Origin: Selenomonadales bacterium | GTDB taxonomy: Bacteria; Bacillota; Negativicutes; Sporomusales; UBA7701 | DNA length: 64,000 bases | Reading direction: 5' to 3' | Assembly (NCBI GenBank): GCA_029976065.1 | Contig: JARKNV010000038.1 | Coordinates: 1-64,000, forward strand | Shown: positions 7,686 to 15,403 of the stretch, one piece after another | How positions within the stretch are numbered: position 1 is the first letter of the stretch | How the letters are laid out: the number at the start of each line of letters is the position of its first letter | The notes under the pieces: model-generated | Databases searched by the model: none | What the model was told of the DNA's origin: nothing | What the model saw: only the letters and a program-made list of their open reading frames with translations | Program-made: the position numbers and the translations under genes

Positions 7686-8513
7686 GTGCTGCTTGGTTCA
7701 AGCCCGACGCTGTTCGATTGCCTGGAAACGGGACTAAAAGAGGACTGTCCCTACGGCGATATTACCACCGAGTTGCTGGCGCTCGAAGGGCCGGGGCGGT
7801 TCCAGTTTATTTCCCGGGTGGACGCCGTGGTTTCCGGCACTCCCCGGCTGGCCGAATTTTTCACGGCCCAGAAGCTCGCCGTCGCTTCCTACCGCAGGCC
7901 GGAAGACAGGATACATAAAGGCGACGTCATCATCGAGGCGTCGGGCGATATCAAGACCTTGTTCAAATTGTGGCGCATCTGCCAGACGTATCTTACCGTC
8001 ATGTGCGCCATCGCCACCCAGACGAGCAAGATCGTCCAGGCGGCCAGGGAAGAGAACGGAAAGCTCGAGATCGTGGTGGCCTGCCGCAAAGCCCACCTGG
8101 GGATGCGCGCCGACGAAATCCAGGCCGTCCTCGACGGCGGGGCCATCTATCACCGCAATTCGCTCAGCGACACCATCCTGATAACCCAGAACCATATGAG
8201 GGCGCTCGGCGTCCTGCCGGACAGGCTCCACTCCTTCCACCACCGGATCGAGTTCGAGCCGTCCTCGGCCGAAGAGGCTTACCGTTACGCCGGTCTGGTC
8301 GACGTGATGCTCCTGGACCATTTCGAACCAGAGGAGCTGGCCGCCGTCGCCCGCCGGCTGCGGGAGCTCAACCCGCGGATCGTGGTGGGCGTGGCCGGCG
8401 GCATAACCCTGGCGACGGTGAAAGACTACGCCCCGCTGGTGGATATTATCGTGTTGAGTGCGGTGCTGTATGCCCCGCCGCTCGATATCACCTGCAAAAT
8501 AACCAGGCTGTGA
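7686..8513 (+). CDS. modD: ModD, molybdate-cluster homologue of quinolinate phosphoribosyltransferase
   Basis: The 275-residue protein has the NadC/ModD fold signatures: EDCPYGDITTELL near the N-terminus, ACRKAHLGMRADEIQAVLDG in the middle and the ModD-type IYHRNSLSDTILITQNH. It ends with a phosphate-binding VGVAGGITLATVKDY region. Clustering with modA, modB and modC separates it from true NadC; the reaction of ModD is not established. GTG 7686 follows GGGGTGAT. It is the first gene of a five-gene run. Confidence 0.85.
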   Translation: MLLGSSPTLFDCLETGLKEDCPYGDITTELLALEGPGRFQFISRVDAVVSGTPRLAEFFTAQKLAVASYRRPEDRIHKGDVIIEASGDIKTLFKLWRICQTYLTVMCAIATQTSKIVQAAREENGKLEIVVACRKAHLGMRADEIQAVLDGGAIYHRNSLSDTILITQNHMRALGVLPDRLHSFHHRIEFEPSSAEEAYRYAGLVDVMLLDHFEPEELAAVARRLRELNPRIVVGVAGGITLATVKDYAPLVDIIVLSAVLYAPPLDITCKITRL

Positions 8514-8533
8514 AAATGAGGGAGGAGAAAAAA

Positions 8534-9340
8534 ATGAAAAAACAGGCATTATCGATTGTCGCCGGTCTGCTGGCGGCGGCCCTGCTGGCAGCGGGCTGCG
8601 GCGGCGGGGCGAAACAGGCGCAGCCGGCTCCGGCCGCCCAGCCGGTGGAGCTTAACATCTCCGCGGCCGTAAGCATGAAGGACGCTTTGACCGAGATCCA
8701 GGCCAACTACCAGAAGAAAAGCCCCAACGTGAAGCTCGTCTATAACCTCGGCGCGTCCGGAGCGCTGCAGAAGCAGATCGAGCAGGGCGCGCCGGCCGAC
8801 ATCTTCATTTCGGCCGCCCCCAAGCAAATGAACGAGCTCGACGCCAAGAACCTGATCAACAAGGCCACCCGCAAAAATCTGGTGGAGAATAAACTCGTGC
8901 TCGTAGTCCCGGAGAATTCCACCCTCGGTTTGAGCAAATTTGAGGATATCACCGCCGCCAAGGTGCAGAAACTGGCCATGGGCGAAACGGCCACCGTGCC
9001 GGCCGGCCAGTACGGTCAGCAGGTGCTGCAGAAGCTTGGCCTGTGGGACAAGGTCAAAGACAAGGCCGTTTTCGCCAAAGACGTGCGTACTGTGCTGACC
9101 TACGTATCGACAGGCAACGTCGAGGCTGGCATCGTCTATAAAACCGACGCCGTTTCCCCCGGCGCCAAGGTCAAAATCGCCGCCACCGCCCCCGAAGGCT
9201 CGCACGAGCCGATCGTCTACCCCATAGCCATCTTGAGCGGCACCAAGCAGGGCAAGGCGGCCGAGGAATTCCTCGCCTACCTCGCCGGCCCGGAAGGCAA
9301 GGCGGTATTCGAGAAACACGGCTTTACCATGAGCAAGTAG
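8534..9340 (+). CDS. modA: Molybdate ABC transporter substrate-binding lipoprotein ModA (copy 1)
   Basis: The 268-residue protein starts with a lipoprotein signal (LLAAALLAAGC, Cys about residue 22). The ModA pattern follows: LNISAAVSMKDALTEIQANY, NLGASGALQKQIEQGAPADIF, ISAAPKQMNEL, and NVEAGIVYKTDA with YPIAIL. ATG 8534 follows GGAGGAG, 20 bases after the modD stop. It captures molybdate (possibly tungstate) outside the membrane for ModB/ModC. A second paralogue follows directly. Confidence 0.9.
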   Translation: MKKQALSIVAGLLAAALLAAGCGGGAKQAQPAPAAQPVELNISAAVSMKDALTEIQANYQKKSPNVKLVYNLGASGALQKQIEQGAPADIFISAAPKQMNELDAKNLINKATRKNLVENKLVLVVPENSTLGLSKFEDITAAKVQKLAMGETATVPAGQYGQQVLQKLGLWDKVKDKAVFAKDVRTVLTYVSTGNVEAGIVYKTDAVSPGAKVKIAATAPEGSHEPIVYPIAILSGTKQGKAAEEFLAYLAGPEGKAVFEKHGFTMSK

Positions 9341-9344
9341 GCGG

Positions 9345-10151
9345 ATGAGAGCCATGAGAAAGCCCGGATTGACGGCGTGGCTCATAGGCGCGTTCATCGT
9401 CCTGGTGCTCGCAGGCTGCGGTCCGCGGCCGGAACCGGCGCCGCCGAAAACGGAGCTCAACGTCTCCGCCGCCCTTGGCCTCAAGGAAGCCCTGCTCGAC
9501 ATTCAGCAGGAGTACCAGCGCCGGAATCCGAATATAACGATAGTTTACAATCTGGCTGCCGCCGGCGTTCTGCAGGCGCAGATCGAGCGGGGCGTGCCGG
9601 CGGACGTCTTCATTTCCGCCGCCCGCAAGCAAATGGACGACTTGGAGCAAAAGGGCCTGCTGGCCGCAGCCACCCGCCGCGATCTGATCGGCAACAAACT
9701 GGTGCTGGTCGTTCCCGGCGACTCTAAGCTGGGTCTGGCAAGCTTCCGCGACCTGGCGGAGGACAAGGTCGGCCGCTTCGGCCTCGGCACGCCGGAAACG
9801 ATGCCGGCCGGGCAGTACGGGGTCGAAGTCCTCAAGCACGTCGGCGTGTGGGACAAGGTCAAGGAAAAGGCGGTTTTGGCCAAGGACGTCCGCCAGATCA
9901 TTGCCTATGTCGAAACCGGGAATGTCGACGCCGGGATCGTTTTTTCCACCGTCGCCGCCCTCAGCAACAAGGTCCGGGTGGTTGCCGAAGCCCCGCCGGG
10001 CAGCCACCAGCCGATCGTCTTCCCGGGCGCGGTGCTGAAAGACGCCAAGCAGCCCCAGGCTGCCGCAGCCTTTCTCGCTTATCTTTCCGGGCCGGACGCG
10101 GCGAAAATCTTCGGGAAATACGGCTTCAGCGTGATTAATCCGCAGAAATAG
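9345..10151 (+). CDS. modA: Molybdate ABC transporter substrate-binding lipoprotein ModA (copy 2)
   Basis: The 268-residue paralogue lines up with copy 1 along its length: LNVSAALGLKEALLDIQQEY, NLAAAGVLQAQIERGVPADVF, ISAARKQMDDL and NVDAGIVFSTVA. It has its own lipobox (LVLAGC). The ligand-contact serine and methionine of the first motif (AAVSMKD in copy 1) read AALGLKE here, so specificity may have shifted, for instance to tungstate. It starts 4 bases after copy 1; ATG 9354 is an alternative start. Confidence 0.87.
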   Translation: MRAMRKPGLTAWLIGAFIVLVLAGCGPRPEPAPPKTELNVSAALGLKEALLDIQQEYQRRNPNITIVYNLAAAGVLQAQIERGVPADVFISAARKQMDDLEQKGLLAAATRRDLIGNKLVLVVPGDSKLGLASFRDLAEDKVGRFGLGTPETMPAGQYGVEVLKHVGVWDKVKEKAVLAKDVRQIIAYVETGNVDAGIVFSTVAALSNKVRVVAEAPPGSHQPIVFPGAVLKDAKQPQAAAAFLAYLSGPDAAKIFGKYGFSVINPQK

Positions 10152-10156
10152 ACAGC

Positions 10157-10855
10157 GTGGTGAACATCGTGGTCGAATGGCAGCCGGTCATCCTGTCAAT
10201 CAAAGTCGCACTCTGCTCGCTCGTGTTCGTAGCCATCTTCGGCATCCTTGCCGCCCATCTCATGCGGAGCCGGGAATTCCCCGGCAAGGCGGCGGCGGAG
10301 GCCCTCTTCACCATGCCGCTGGTGCTGCCGCCGGTCGTCACCGGCTTCCTGCTCCTCATTCTCATCGGCAAACAGGGGCCGGTAGGGCGGCTGCTCAACG
10401 AATACTTCCACACCCAGATTATCTTTACCCCGTACGCCGCCATCCTCGCCGGCACGGTCGTCGCCTTCCCGCTGATGTACCAGAGCGCCAAGGCCGCCTT
10501 CCTGGCCGTCGAAACAAATCTCGAAGACGCCGCGCGGACGCTCGGCGCCAGCGAGTGGCGCGTGTTCTGGACCGTCACCCTGCCGCTGGCCTGGCCCGGC
10601 CTCGTCGCCGGCCTCATCCTGTCCTTCGCCCGCGCCCTGGGCGAATTCGGCGCCACCATCATGGTCGCCGGCAACATCCCCGGCAAAACCCAGACAATTC
10701 CGCTGGCCATCTACTTTGCCGCCGAGGCCAACGACCTCACCCTGGCCGGCCTGTACGTCGTCATCATCAGCCTCATCACCTTCTCGCTCATCTTCTGGCT
10801 CAACAGCTGGTCCAAGATGAAAGCCAGACCGGCGGCGGGCAGGGCGGTGTCGTGA
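10157..10855 (+). CDS. modB: Molybdate ABC transporter permease ModB
   Basis: The 232-residue membrane protein has about five spans and the permease EAA loop EDAARTLGASEWRVFWTVTLP near residue 140, followed by the ModB-typical ARALGEFGATIMVAGN. GTG 10157 is the first start, with GTG 10160 also possible. Its stop overlaps the modC start by one base (TGATG), indicating coupled translation. Confidence 0.92.
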   Translation: MVNIVVEWQPVILSIKVALCSLVFVAIFGILAAHLMRSREFPGKAAAEALFTMPLVLPPVVTGFLLLILIGKQGPVGRLLNEYFHTQIIFTPYAAILAGTVVAFPLMYQSAKAAFLAVETNLEDAARTLGASEWRVFWTVTLPLAWPGLVAGLILSFARALGEFGATIMVAGNIPGKTQTIPLAIYFAAEANDLTLAGLYVVIISLITFSLIFWLNSWSKMKARPAAGRAVS

Positions 10856-11499
10856 TGCTGACGGTCGATATCACCAGGCAGCTCGCCGATTTCACCCTCG
10901 AAGTCCAATTCACCGTCGAGCGCAACGTGCTCGTGCTGTTCGGCCCGTCGGGCAGCGGCAAGACCACCGTGCTGCGCTCCATCGCCGGCCTCGTCCGCCC
11001 GGACGCCGGCAGCATCGTCCACGACGGGCGGGTGCTCTATTCCGCCGAAGGCGGCGTCTTCGTGCCGCCCAGCGAGCGGAACGTCGGCTACATGTTCCAG
11101 GAATTCGCCCTCTTTCCCCACATGAACGTGAAGCGGAACATCTGGTACGGGGTCAAGAAGCGCAGCCAGGAAGCGGACGAGATGTACGGGCGGCTGCTGG
11201 AACTGCTCAGGATCGGCCACCTCGCCGGCCGCTACGTCGGCCAGCTGTCCGGCGGCGAAAAGCAGCGTGTCGCCCTCGCGCGGGCCCTCATGGCCGAGCC
11301 GAAAATCCTCCTGCTCGACGAGCCGCTGTCGTCGCTCGACGTGGCCACCCGCCTGGAACTGCAGGCGGAGCTCAAAAGAATGCAGGAGCTGTGGGACATC
11401 CCCTTCGTCCTCGTCACCCACGACCCCGACGAGGCGAAGGCCCTCGGCCACAAGATCCTCTTCCTCGACCGGGGCCGCCAGGCGGCGCCGCGGTGGTAG
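10855..11499 (+). CDS. modC: Molybdate ABC transporter ATP-binding protein ModC, short form
   Basis: Walker A GPSGSGKTT (about residue 30), Q-loop MFQEFALFPHM, signature LSGGEKQRVALARAL, Walker B ILLLDEPLSSLD and switch histidine VTHD are all present. The protein is only 214 residues, so the C-terminal Mop/TOBE molybdate-sensing domain of classical ModC (about 350 residues) is missing. Molybdate sensing may therefore rest with the HTH-PBP regulator upstream. A strong terminator follows. Confidence 0.9.
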   Translation: MLTVDITRQLADFTLEVQFTVERNVLVLFGPSGSGKTTVLRSIAGLVRPDAGSIVHDGRVLYSAEGGVFVPPSERNVGYMFQEFALFPHMNVKRNIWYGVKKRSQEADEMYGRLLELLRIGHLAGRYVGQLSGGEKQRVALARALMAEPKILLLDEPLSSLDVATRLELQAELKRMQELWDIPFVLVTHDPDEAKALGHKILFLDRGRQAAPRW

Positions 11500-11517
11500 C
11501 AAGCGAAAAGACAAGCG

Positions 11518-11543
11518 CCCCCGGGAAATTTCCCGGGGGTTTT
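11518..11543 (+). terminator. Terminator of the mod operon
   Basis: CCCCCGGGAAA-TTTCCCGGGGG (11518-11539) is a perfect palindrome followed by TTTT. Confidence 0.8.
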
Positions 11544-11645
11544 GCGTCGCCGCCTGACGGTAACTTGCTTGCCGGGCAGGAATCGCGGGCGTCCGGTAAG
11601 AATGTCTCTCCATAGTCAGCTATATTAGGGAGGGGAAAACAGCGC

Positions 11646-12092
11646 ATGGATAACGAACAGATCGACGTCAACCAGCTGGCGGGACAGAACTTCCGCGACG
11701 GCTACAACTGCGCCGAGGCCATCCTGCGGGCCTTCAACACCGCGCTCGGGCTGGGCCTCGACGACAATGCCCTGCGGCTCGCCGCCGGCTTCGGCGGCGG
11801 CATCGGGCATGCGGGGTGCGTATGCGGGGCGCTGGCCGCGTCGATAATGGTCCTGGGGGCGCTCCAGGGACGCGACAGCAGCGCCGGGAGCCGCGAGGAG
11901 GCCTACCGCGCGGGCGGGGCCTTCCACGACAAGTTCAGCGGCCATTTCGGGGGCACGTGCTGCCGGGGGCTCAACCCCCATCCCTTCGACACAAGGGAGC
12001 ACCTGCGCGGCTGCCTGAAAATCACCGGCCAGACGGCCGGGCTGCTGATGGCCTACATCAGTGAAAACGGCATCGCCAGGAAAGAAAGCTGA
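11646..12092 (+). CDS. C_GCAxxG_C_C family protein
   Basis: The 148-residue protein carries the family's conserved cysteines: YNCAEA near residue 21, GGIGHAGCVCGAL near 55, TCCRGLN near 105 and a later C. The family is a probable redox or metal protein seen in anaerobes, with no proven activity. ATG 11646 is preceded by GGAGGGG. A DUF1847 gene starts 18 bases after its stop with its own GGGGAGG site, so the two likely form an operon. Confidence 0.85.
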   Translation: MDNEQIDVNQLAGQNFRDGYNCAEAILRAFNTALGLGLDDNALRLAAGFGGGIGHAGCVCGALAASIMVLGALQGRDSSAGSREEAYRAGGAFHDKFSGHFGGTCCRGLNPHPFDTREHLRGCLKITGQTAGLLMAYISENGIARKES

Positions 12093-12110
12093 CAGGGGAG
12101 GGGACCGATT

Positions 12111-12806
12111 ATGAACGAAGGCAAATGCGCTGCCTGCAAAGTCGCCGACAAGGTGTGCCGTGCGCCCGACGGGCAGAACCCTGCGTTTTGCTCGACCGTC
12201 TTGTATCCCGACGCGCTCGCCAAAGCGGCGGCCGAGTACGCAAAGCCGGATATCGCCGAATTCGCTCGTCAGGCGGCGGTGCAGGAAGGGTCGGGCTACA
12301 TCGACCGGGAGGCTGAGCCCCATTACCTTTTCCCGGTCAAAACGCGCATCCAGGAGCTGATCGAATTCTCCCGCCGGATGGGCTACCGCCGGCTGGGGCT
12401 GGCGTTCTGCGGCGGGCTGCACCGCGAAGCGGACATCGTCGCCGCGATCTTCGAGACCCACGGCTTGGAAGTGGTATCGGTGGTTTGCAAGGTCGGCGGC
12501 GTGGAAAAGGATTTTATCGGCGTCAAACCGGCGGAAAAGGTGAAGATCGGCACCTATGAAGCGATGTGCAACCCGATCGCCCAGGCCGAAATCCTCAACG
12601 GGGCCGGCACCGATTTCAACATCCTGCTTGGGCTGTGCGTCGGCCACGATTCGCTGTTCATCAAATATTCCCAGGCAATGGTCAGCGTCCTGGCCGTCAA
12701 GGACAGGGCGCTGGGGCACAACCCGCTGGCCGCCGTCTACACCTGCGACACCTATTTCGAACGCTTCAAGCAGGACCGGCTCAAGGAAATCGCCGTCAAA
12801 GAATAG
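12111..12806 (+). CDS. DUF1847 domain protein, cysteine-rich
   Basis: The 231-residue protein starts with a cysteine motif (CAACKVADKVC) and contains RLGLAFCGGLHREAD, a conserved GVEKDFIGV segment, AMCNPIAQA, GLCVGHDSLF and a final AVYTCDTYF. These match DUF1847 proteins, which are predicted metal-binding and of unknown function. The Cys/His distribution suggests an Fe-S or zinc centre. It forms an operon with the C_GCAxxG_C_C gene upstream. Confidence 0.82.
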   Translation: MNEGKCAACKVADKVCRAPDGQNPAFCSTVLYPDALAKAAAEYAKPDIAEFARQAAVQEGSGYIDREAEPHYLFPVKTRIQELIEFSRRMGYRRLGLAFCGGLHREADIVAAIFETHGLEVVSVVCKVGGVEKDFIGVKPAEKVKIGTYEAMCNPIAQAEILNGAGTDFNILLGLCVGHDSLFIKYSQAMVSVLAVKDRALGHNPLAAVYTCDTYFERFKQDRLKEIAVKE

Positions 12807-12841
12807 CTTTGCCGGAAAAAGTTTTTTCGCGGCCCGGTTAT

Positions 12842-12871
12842 TAAACAAACTCTTAACATTGCCCGCCGAAC
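12842..12871 (+). promoter_or_regulatory. Motility-associated 30-bp element, site 1
   Basis: TAAACA at 12842-12847 and TTAACA at 12853-12858 are exactly 11 bases apart, followed by TTGCCCGCCGAAC. The site aligns without gaps to sites 2, 3 and 4. Direct repeats at 11-base phase are the usual binding mode of OmpR/PhoB-type regulators. It lies upstream of a terminator, then the response regulator gene. Confidence 0.55.
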
Positions 12872-12909
12872 TAATTAATGCGATGTTGGGTTGTTTTAAT
12901 ACGACCTCC

Positions 12910-12940
12910 CCCGTCCAATGCCGTGGACGGGCCTTTTTTT
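12910..12940 (+). terminator. Intrinsic terminator downstream of site 1
   Basis: CCCGTCCA (12910-12917) pairs with TGGACGGG (12924-12931) around ATGCCG and is followed by CC and seven T's. It could end the DUF1847 operon or a short RNA started near site 1. Confidence 0.8.
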
Positions 12941-13091
12941 GCCCTGGCGCGGAGCAAGGAGCAAGAAATAATAATAATTTGTTGAAAAACAGCGGCAAAT
13001 TAAATGCAGCTCCAAGAATACCTTGCTAAAATAGTGAATACCAGGCTCTTTTTTCCTGCGGCCGCGGGGAAATATTAAAAACTTATTTATT
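12941..13091. other. Intergenic stretch before the response regulator, no gene seen
   Basis: AT-rich DNA without a credible ORF. It contains repeat copy 2 (13018-13041) and a GCGGCCGC-centred segment. Confidence 0.5.
13018..13041 (+). repeat. Intergenic repeat copy 2 (ATACCTT...GTGAATAC)
   Basis: ATACCTTGCT-AAAATAGTGAATAC matches copy 1 at 5631-5651 apart from a short internal insertion. TTTTTTCCTGCGGCCGC follows, which is the inverted form of the left flank of copy 1. Confidence 0.4.
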
Positions 13092-13114
13092 TTTTCCGGC
13101 GGAGCGCCGGAAAA
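13092..13114. repeat. Perfect 10-bp hairpin in the response-regulator leader
   Basis: TTTTCCGGCG and CGCCGGAAAA pair around a GAG loop. The T's lie before the hairpin on the plus strand and site 2 begins immediately after it. It could be a minus-strand terminator or an RNA element. Confidence 0.4.
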
Positions 13115-13115
13115 T

Positions 13116-13145
13116 TAAACATTCCATTAACATTCGCAGACGAAA
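13116..13145 (+). promoter_or_regulatory. Motility-associated 30-bp element, site 2 (response regulator upstream)
   Basis: TAAACA (13116-13121) and TTAACA (13127-13132) are 11 bases apart, followed by TTCGCAGACGAAA. It lies 63 bases before the response regulator start, consistent with autoregulation. Confidence 0.55.
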
Positions 13146-13208
13146 ATCCGAGTGGAATCCAGGGACGGATAATACTCACACGGTAGTGACCCCCCTAGGA
13201 CGATGCTC

Positions 13209-13895
13209 ATGAAACTGCTGTTGGTGGAAGACGAAATCCGGCTGGCCGACGCGCTGGCCCACCTCTTCAAAAAGAACGGCTTCGTGGTCGACACGGCCGC
13301 GGACGGCGAAACAGGCATCGAAATGGCCTGCACCGCAGCCTATGACATCATCATTCTCGACCGGATGCTGCCCTGCCGGGACGGACTGTCGCTGCTGAAA
13401 GAATTCCGCAGCCTGGGCTACGAAACCCCGGTGATTTTCCTGACCGCCAAGGACTCCCCCGAGGATAGGGCCGAAGGCCTCAACGCCGGCGCCGACGACT
13501 ATGTGGTGAAACCCTTCCATACTGTTGAACTGATTGCCAGGCTGAGAGCGCTGGGGCGCCGGAAGAACAAGGAAATCGCGGCCGCCGTGCTGACCGCCGA
13601 CGGCCTCGTTTTCGATCCCCAGCGCAACCAGGTGGTCAAAAGCGACGAAGTCATCCACCTCACCTTCAAGGAGGCTCAGTTGTTCGAGCTGCTGCTCCGC
13701 AACTACGGCCAGGTGGTCACCAAGGAGAGAATCGTCGAAAAGGTCTGGGGCTACAACGCCGAAACGGATTTCACCACCGTTAACCTCTATGTCCACAACC
13801 TGCGCAAAAAACTCAAGCTTTCCAACCTCAAAACGGTGCGCGGCGTCGGCTATTACCTCCAAAAAAGCGGCGGGTCCGCCCGCATGGCCAACTGA
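13209..13895 (+). CDS. OmpR/PhoB-family response regulator, orphan
   Basis: The 228-residue protein has a receiver domain with acidic pair LLLVEDE, phospho-acceptor aspartate in IIILDRMLP, a threonine in IFLTAKD and lysine in VVKPFHT. A C-terminal winged helix follows (LTFKEAQLFELLLRNYGQVV ... VNLYVHNLRKKL ... VRGVGYYL). No histidine kinase is next to it. ATG 13209 is preferred over 13203 because AGGA at 13197-13200 is then 8 bases away. Two 30-bp elements lie upstream and similar ones precede flagellin and flgD, so a role in motility control is a reasonable inference. Confidence 0.9.
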   Translation: MKLLLVEDEIRLADALAHLFKKNGFVVDTAADGETGIEMACTAAYDIIILDRMLPCRDGLSLLKEFRSLGYETPVIFLTAKDSPEDRAEGLNAGADDYVVKPFHTVELIARLRALGRRKNKEIAAAVLTADGLVFDPQRNQVVKSDEVIHLTFKEAQLFELLLRNYGQVVTKERIVEKVWGYNAETDFTTVNLYVHNLRKKLKLSNLKTVRGVGYYLQKSGGSARMAN

Positions 13896-13909
13896 AAACG
13901 GTCCCCCGC

Positions 13910-13941
13910 AACCCCGGCAGACGCCGGGGTTTATTTTTTTC
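13910..13941 (+). terminator. Terminator of the response regulator gene
   Basis: AACCCCGGC (13910-13918) pairs with GCCGGGGTT (13923-13931), followed by TATTTTTTT. Confidence 0.85.
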
Positions 13942-13956
13942 TCCCGCCCGGATTAC

Positions 13957-13986
13957 TTAACAAATACTTAATATTGGCACGCGAAC
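13957..13986 (+). promoter_or_regulatory. Motility-associated 30-bp element, site 3 (flagellin upstream)
   Basis: TTAACA (13957-13962) and TTAATA (13968-13973) are 11 bases apart, followed by TTGGCACGCGAAC. The flagellin start is 128 bases downstream, leaving a long untranslated leader. Confidence 0.55.
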
Positions 13987-14114
13987 ATAAGGGCAGACGA
14001 CAGTGAAAGGAGATGTTCCCCATGTAACCGGCGGCTGCTGCCAGACGGGATTCCGGAACCCGACCAAACGTGCTGGGCATGGAGGCCCAAGCAGAATTCA
14101 AGGAGGAAGATAAA
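13987..14114 (+). promoter_or_regulatory. Flagellin mRNA leader with several GGA motifs and a start-stop codon pair
   Basis: The leader contains GGA at the AAAGGAG of 14006-14012, in TCCGGAACC, in CATGGAGG and in the flagellin ribosome site AAGGAGGA. Repeated GGA motifs are the landing sites of CsrA, which represses flagellin in Firmicutes. An AAAGGAG also sits 9 bases before an ATG-TAA pair at 14022-14027. Confidence 0.35.
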
Positions 14115-15344
14115 ATGGGTATGATCATCAACCACAACCTCTCGGCGCTGAATACCTACAACCAGTTGAACCTCAACAACACGGCGATGAACAAGTCCCT
14201 GCAGAAGCTCTCGTCCGGCTACGCCATCAACAGCGCCGCCGACGACGCCGCCGGCCTGGCGATTTCCGAAAAAATGCGCGGCCAGATACGCGGCCTCGAC
14301 CAGGCCAGCAGCAATGCCCAGAACGCCATCTCGCTCGTGCAGACGGCCGAGGGCGCTCTCGAGGAAACCACCGAGATCCTGCAGCGCATGCGCGAACTCG
14401 CCGCCCAGTCGGCCAGCGACACCAACACCGACGCCGACCGCGAAAGCATCCAGTCGGAAATCGACGCCCTGGTCGAAGAGATCAACCGTATCGCCGACAC
14501 CACCGAGTTTAACACCAAGAAGCTGCTCGACGGCTCGATGGGCAAGGCCGTTGCCGCCGCCGTCGCCAATATCCAGACCAACGAGGCGCTCGACGCGGCT
14601 ACGACCGTCGCCGCCGACCTCACCACCCTCACCGATGCCGACGGCAACTCGCTAGGCATCGTCGCCGGCGACACCGTCACCGTCAGCTACATGATGAACG
14701 GCGAGCTCGTCAGCGCCACGACCACGGTGGCTGCGGGCGTCGCCCTCGAAGACATCGACGACACCAACTTCACCTTCAGCATGAACGCCAACAACCAACT
14801 CATCGCCACCGCCACGGCCGCAGGCACGACCGGCGCCGTCTACGGCCTGACGATCACTGTCGCCAACTCCGGCGGCGAGGCCAAGACCGCCGCCACCAAC
14901 GCCCTGTCGTCCTTCACCCAGACTACGGCGGCCGACGACATCCGCAGCGATGGCTCGGCTTCCGTCCTCATCGGCGCCAACACCGGCCAGAGCATCAAGA
15001 TCAACATCGACACCATGGACGCCAGCTCGCTGGGCGTCCAGGGGCTCAAGGTCGACAGCTACGGCGCCGCCAACGTCGCCCTCAAGGTCATCGACACCGC
15101 CACCGCGACGGTATCCTCGGCCCGCTCCGAGCTCGGCGCCATCCAGAACCGCCTCGAACACACCATCAACAACCTCACCACCACCAGCGAAAACCTGACC
15201 GCCGCCGAATCGCGCATCCGCGACGTCGACATGGCGTCGGAAATGGCCAACTACACCAAGCTGAGCGTTATCAGCCAGGCGGCGACCGCTATGCTGGCCC
15301 AGGCCAACCAGCAGCCGCAGCAGGTGCTGACGCTCCTCAAATAA
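14115..15344 (+). CDS. hag: Flagellin
   Basis: The 409-residue protein shows both conserved flagellin ends. The N-terminal D0/D1 helices are INHNLSALNTYNQL, LSSGYAINSAADDAAGLAIS and the RMRELAAQSASDTNT segment; the C-terminal ones include LTAAESRIRDVDMASEMANY and end in LLK. The middle (about 150-310) is a Thr/Ala-rich variable surface domain. ATG 14115 follows AAGGAGGA. It is the filament subunit, secreted by the flagellar export apparatus and polymerised under the FliD cap. Convergent with the hook gene cluster, with a shared terminator. Confidence 0.95.
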   Translation: MGMIINHNLSALNTYNQLNLNNTAMNKSLQKLSSGYAINSAADDAAGLAISEKMRGQIRGLDQASSNAQNAISLVQTAEGALEETTEILQRMRELAAQSASDTNTDADRESIQSEIDALVEEINRIADTTEFNTKKLLDGSMGKAVAAAVANIQTNEALDAATTVAADLTTLTDADGNSLGIVAGDTVTVSYMMNGELVSATTTVAAGVALEDIDDTNFTFSMNANNQLIATATAAGTTGAVYGLTITVANSGGEAKTAATNALSSFTQTTAADDIRSDGSASVLIGANTGQSIKINIDTMDASSLGVQGLKVDSYGAANVALKVIDTATATVSSARSELGAIQNRLEHTINNLTTTSENLTAAESRIRDVDMASEMANYTKLSVISQAATAMLAQANQQPQQVLTLLK

Positions 15345-15361
15345 CGGCCGGACGCACAAGG

Positions 15362-15396
15362 AAAGGGCCTTGCGAATATCGCAAGGCCCTTTTTTG
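15362..15396. terminator. Flagellin terminator, possibly bidirectional
   Basis: AAAGGGCCTTGCG (15362-15374) pairs with CGCAAGGCCCTTT (15380-15392) followed by T's on the plus strand. It lies between convergent flagellin and the minus-strand gene ending at 15404. Confidence 0.85.
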
Positions 15397-15403
15397 CCGC
15401 TAT

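Noticed and set aside
12842-13986. Sigma-28 promoters as explanation of the 30-bp motif
   Set aside because: TAAA and a GCCGAT-like block are not at the required 14-16 base spacing in the sites; the 11-base phased repeats fit an activator better.
14022-14027. ATG-TAA as a coding gene
   Set aside because: A start-stop pair codes for no protein; kept only as a possible leader signal.
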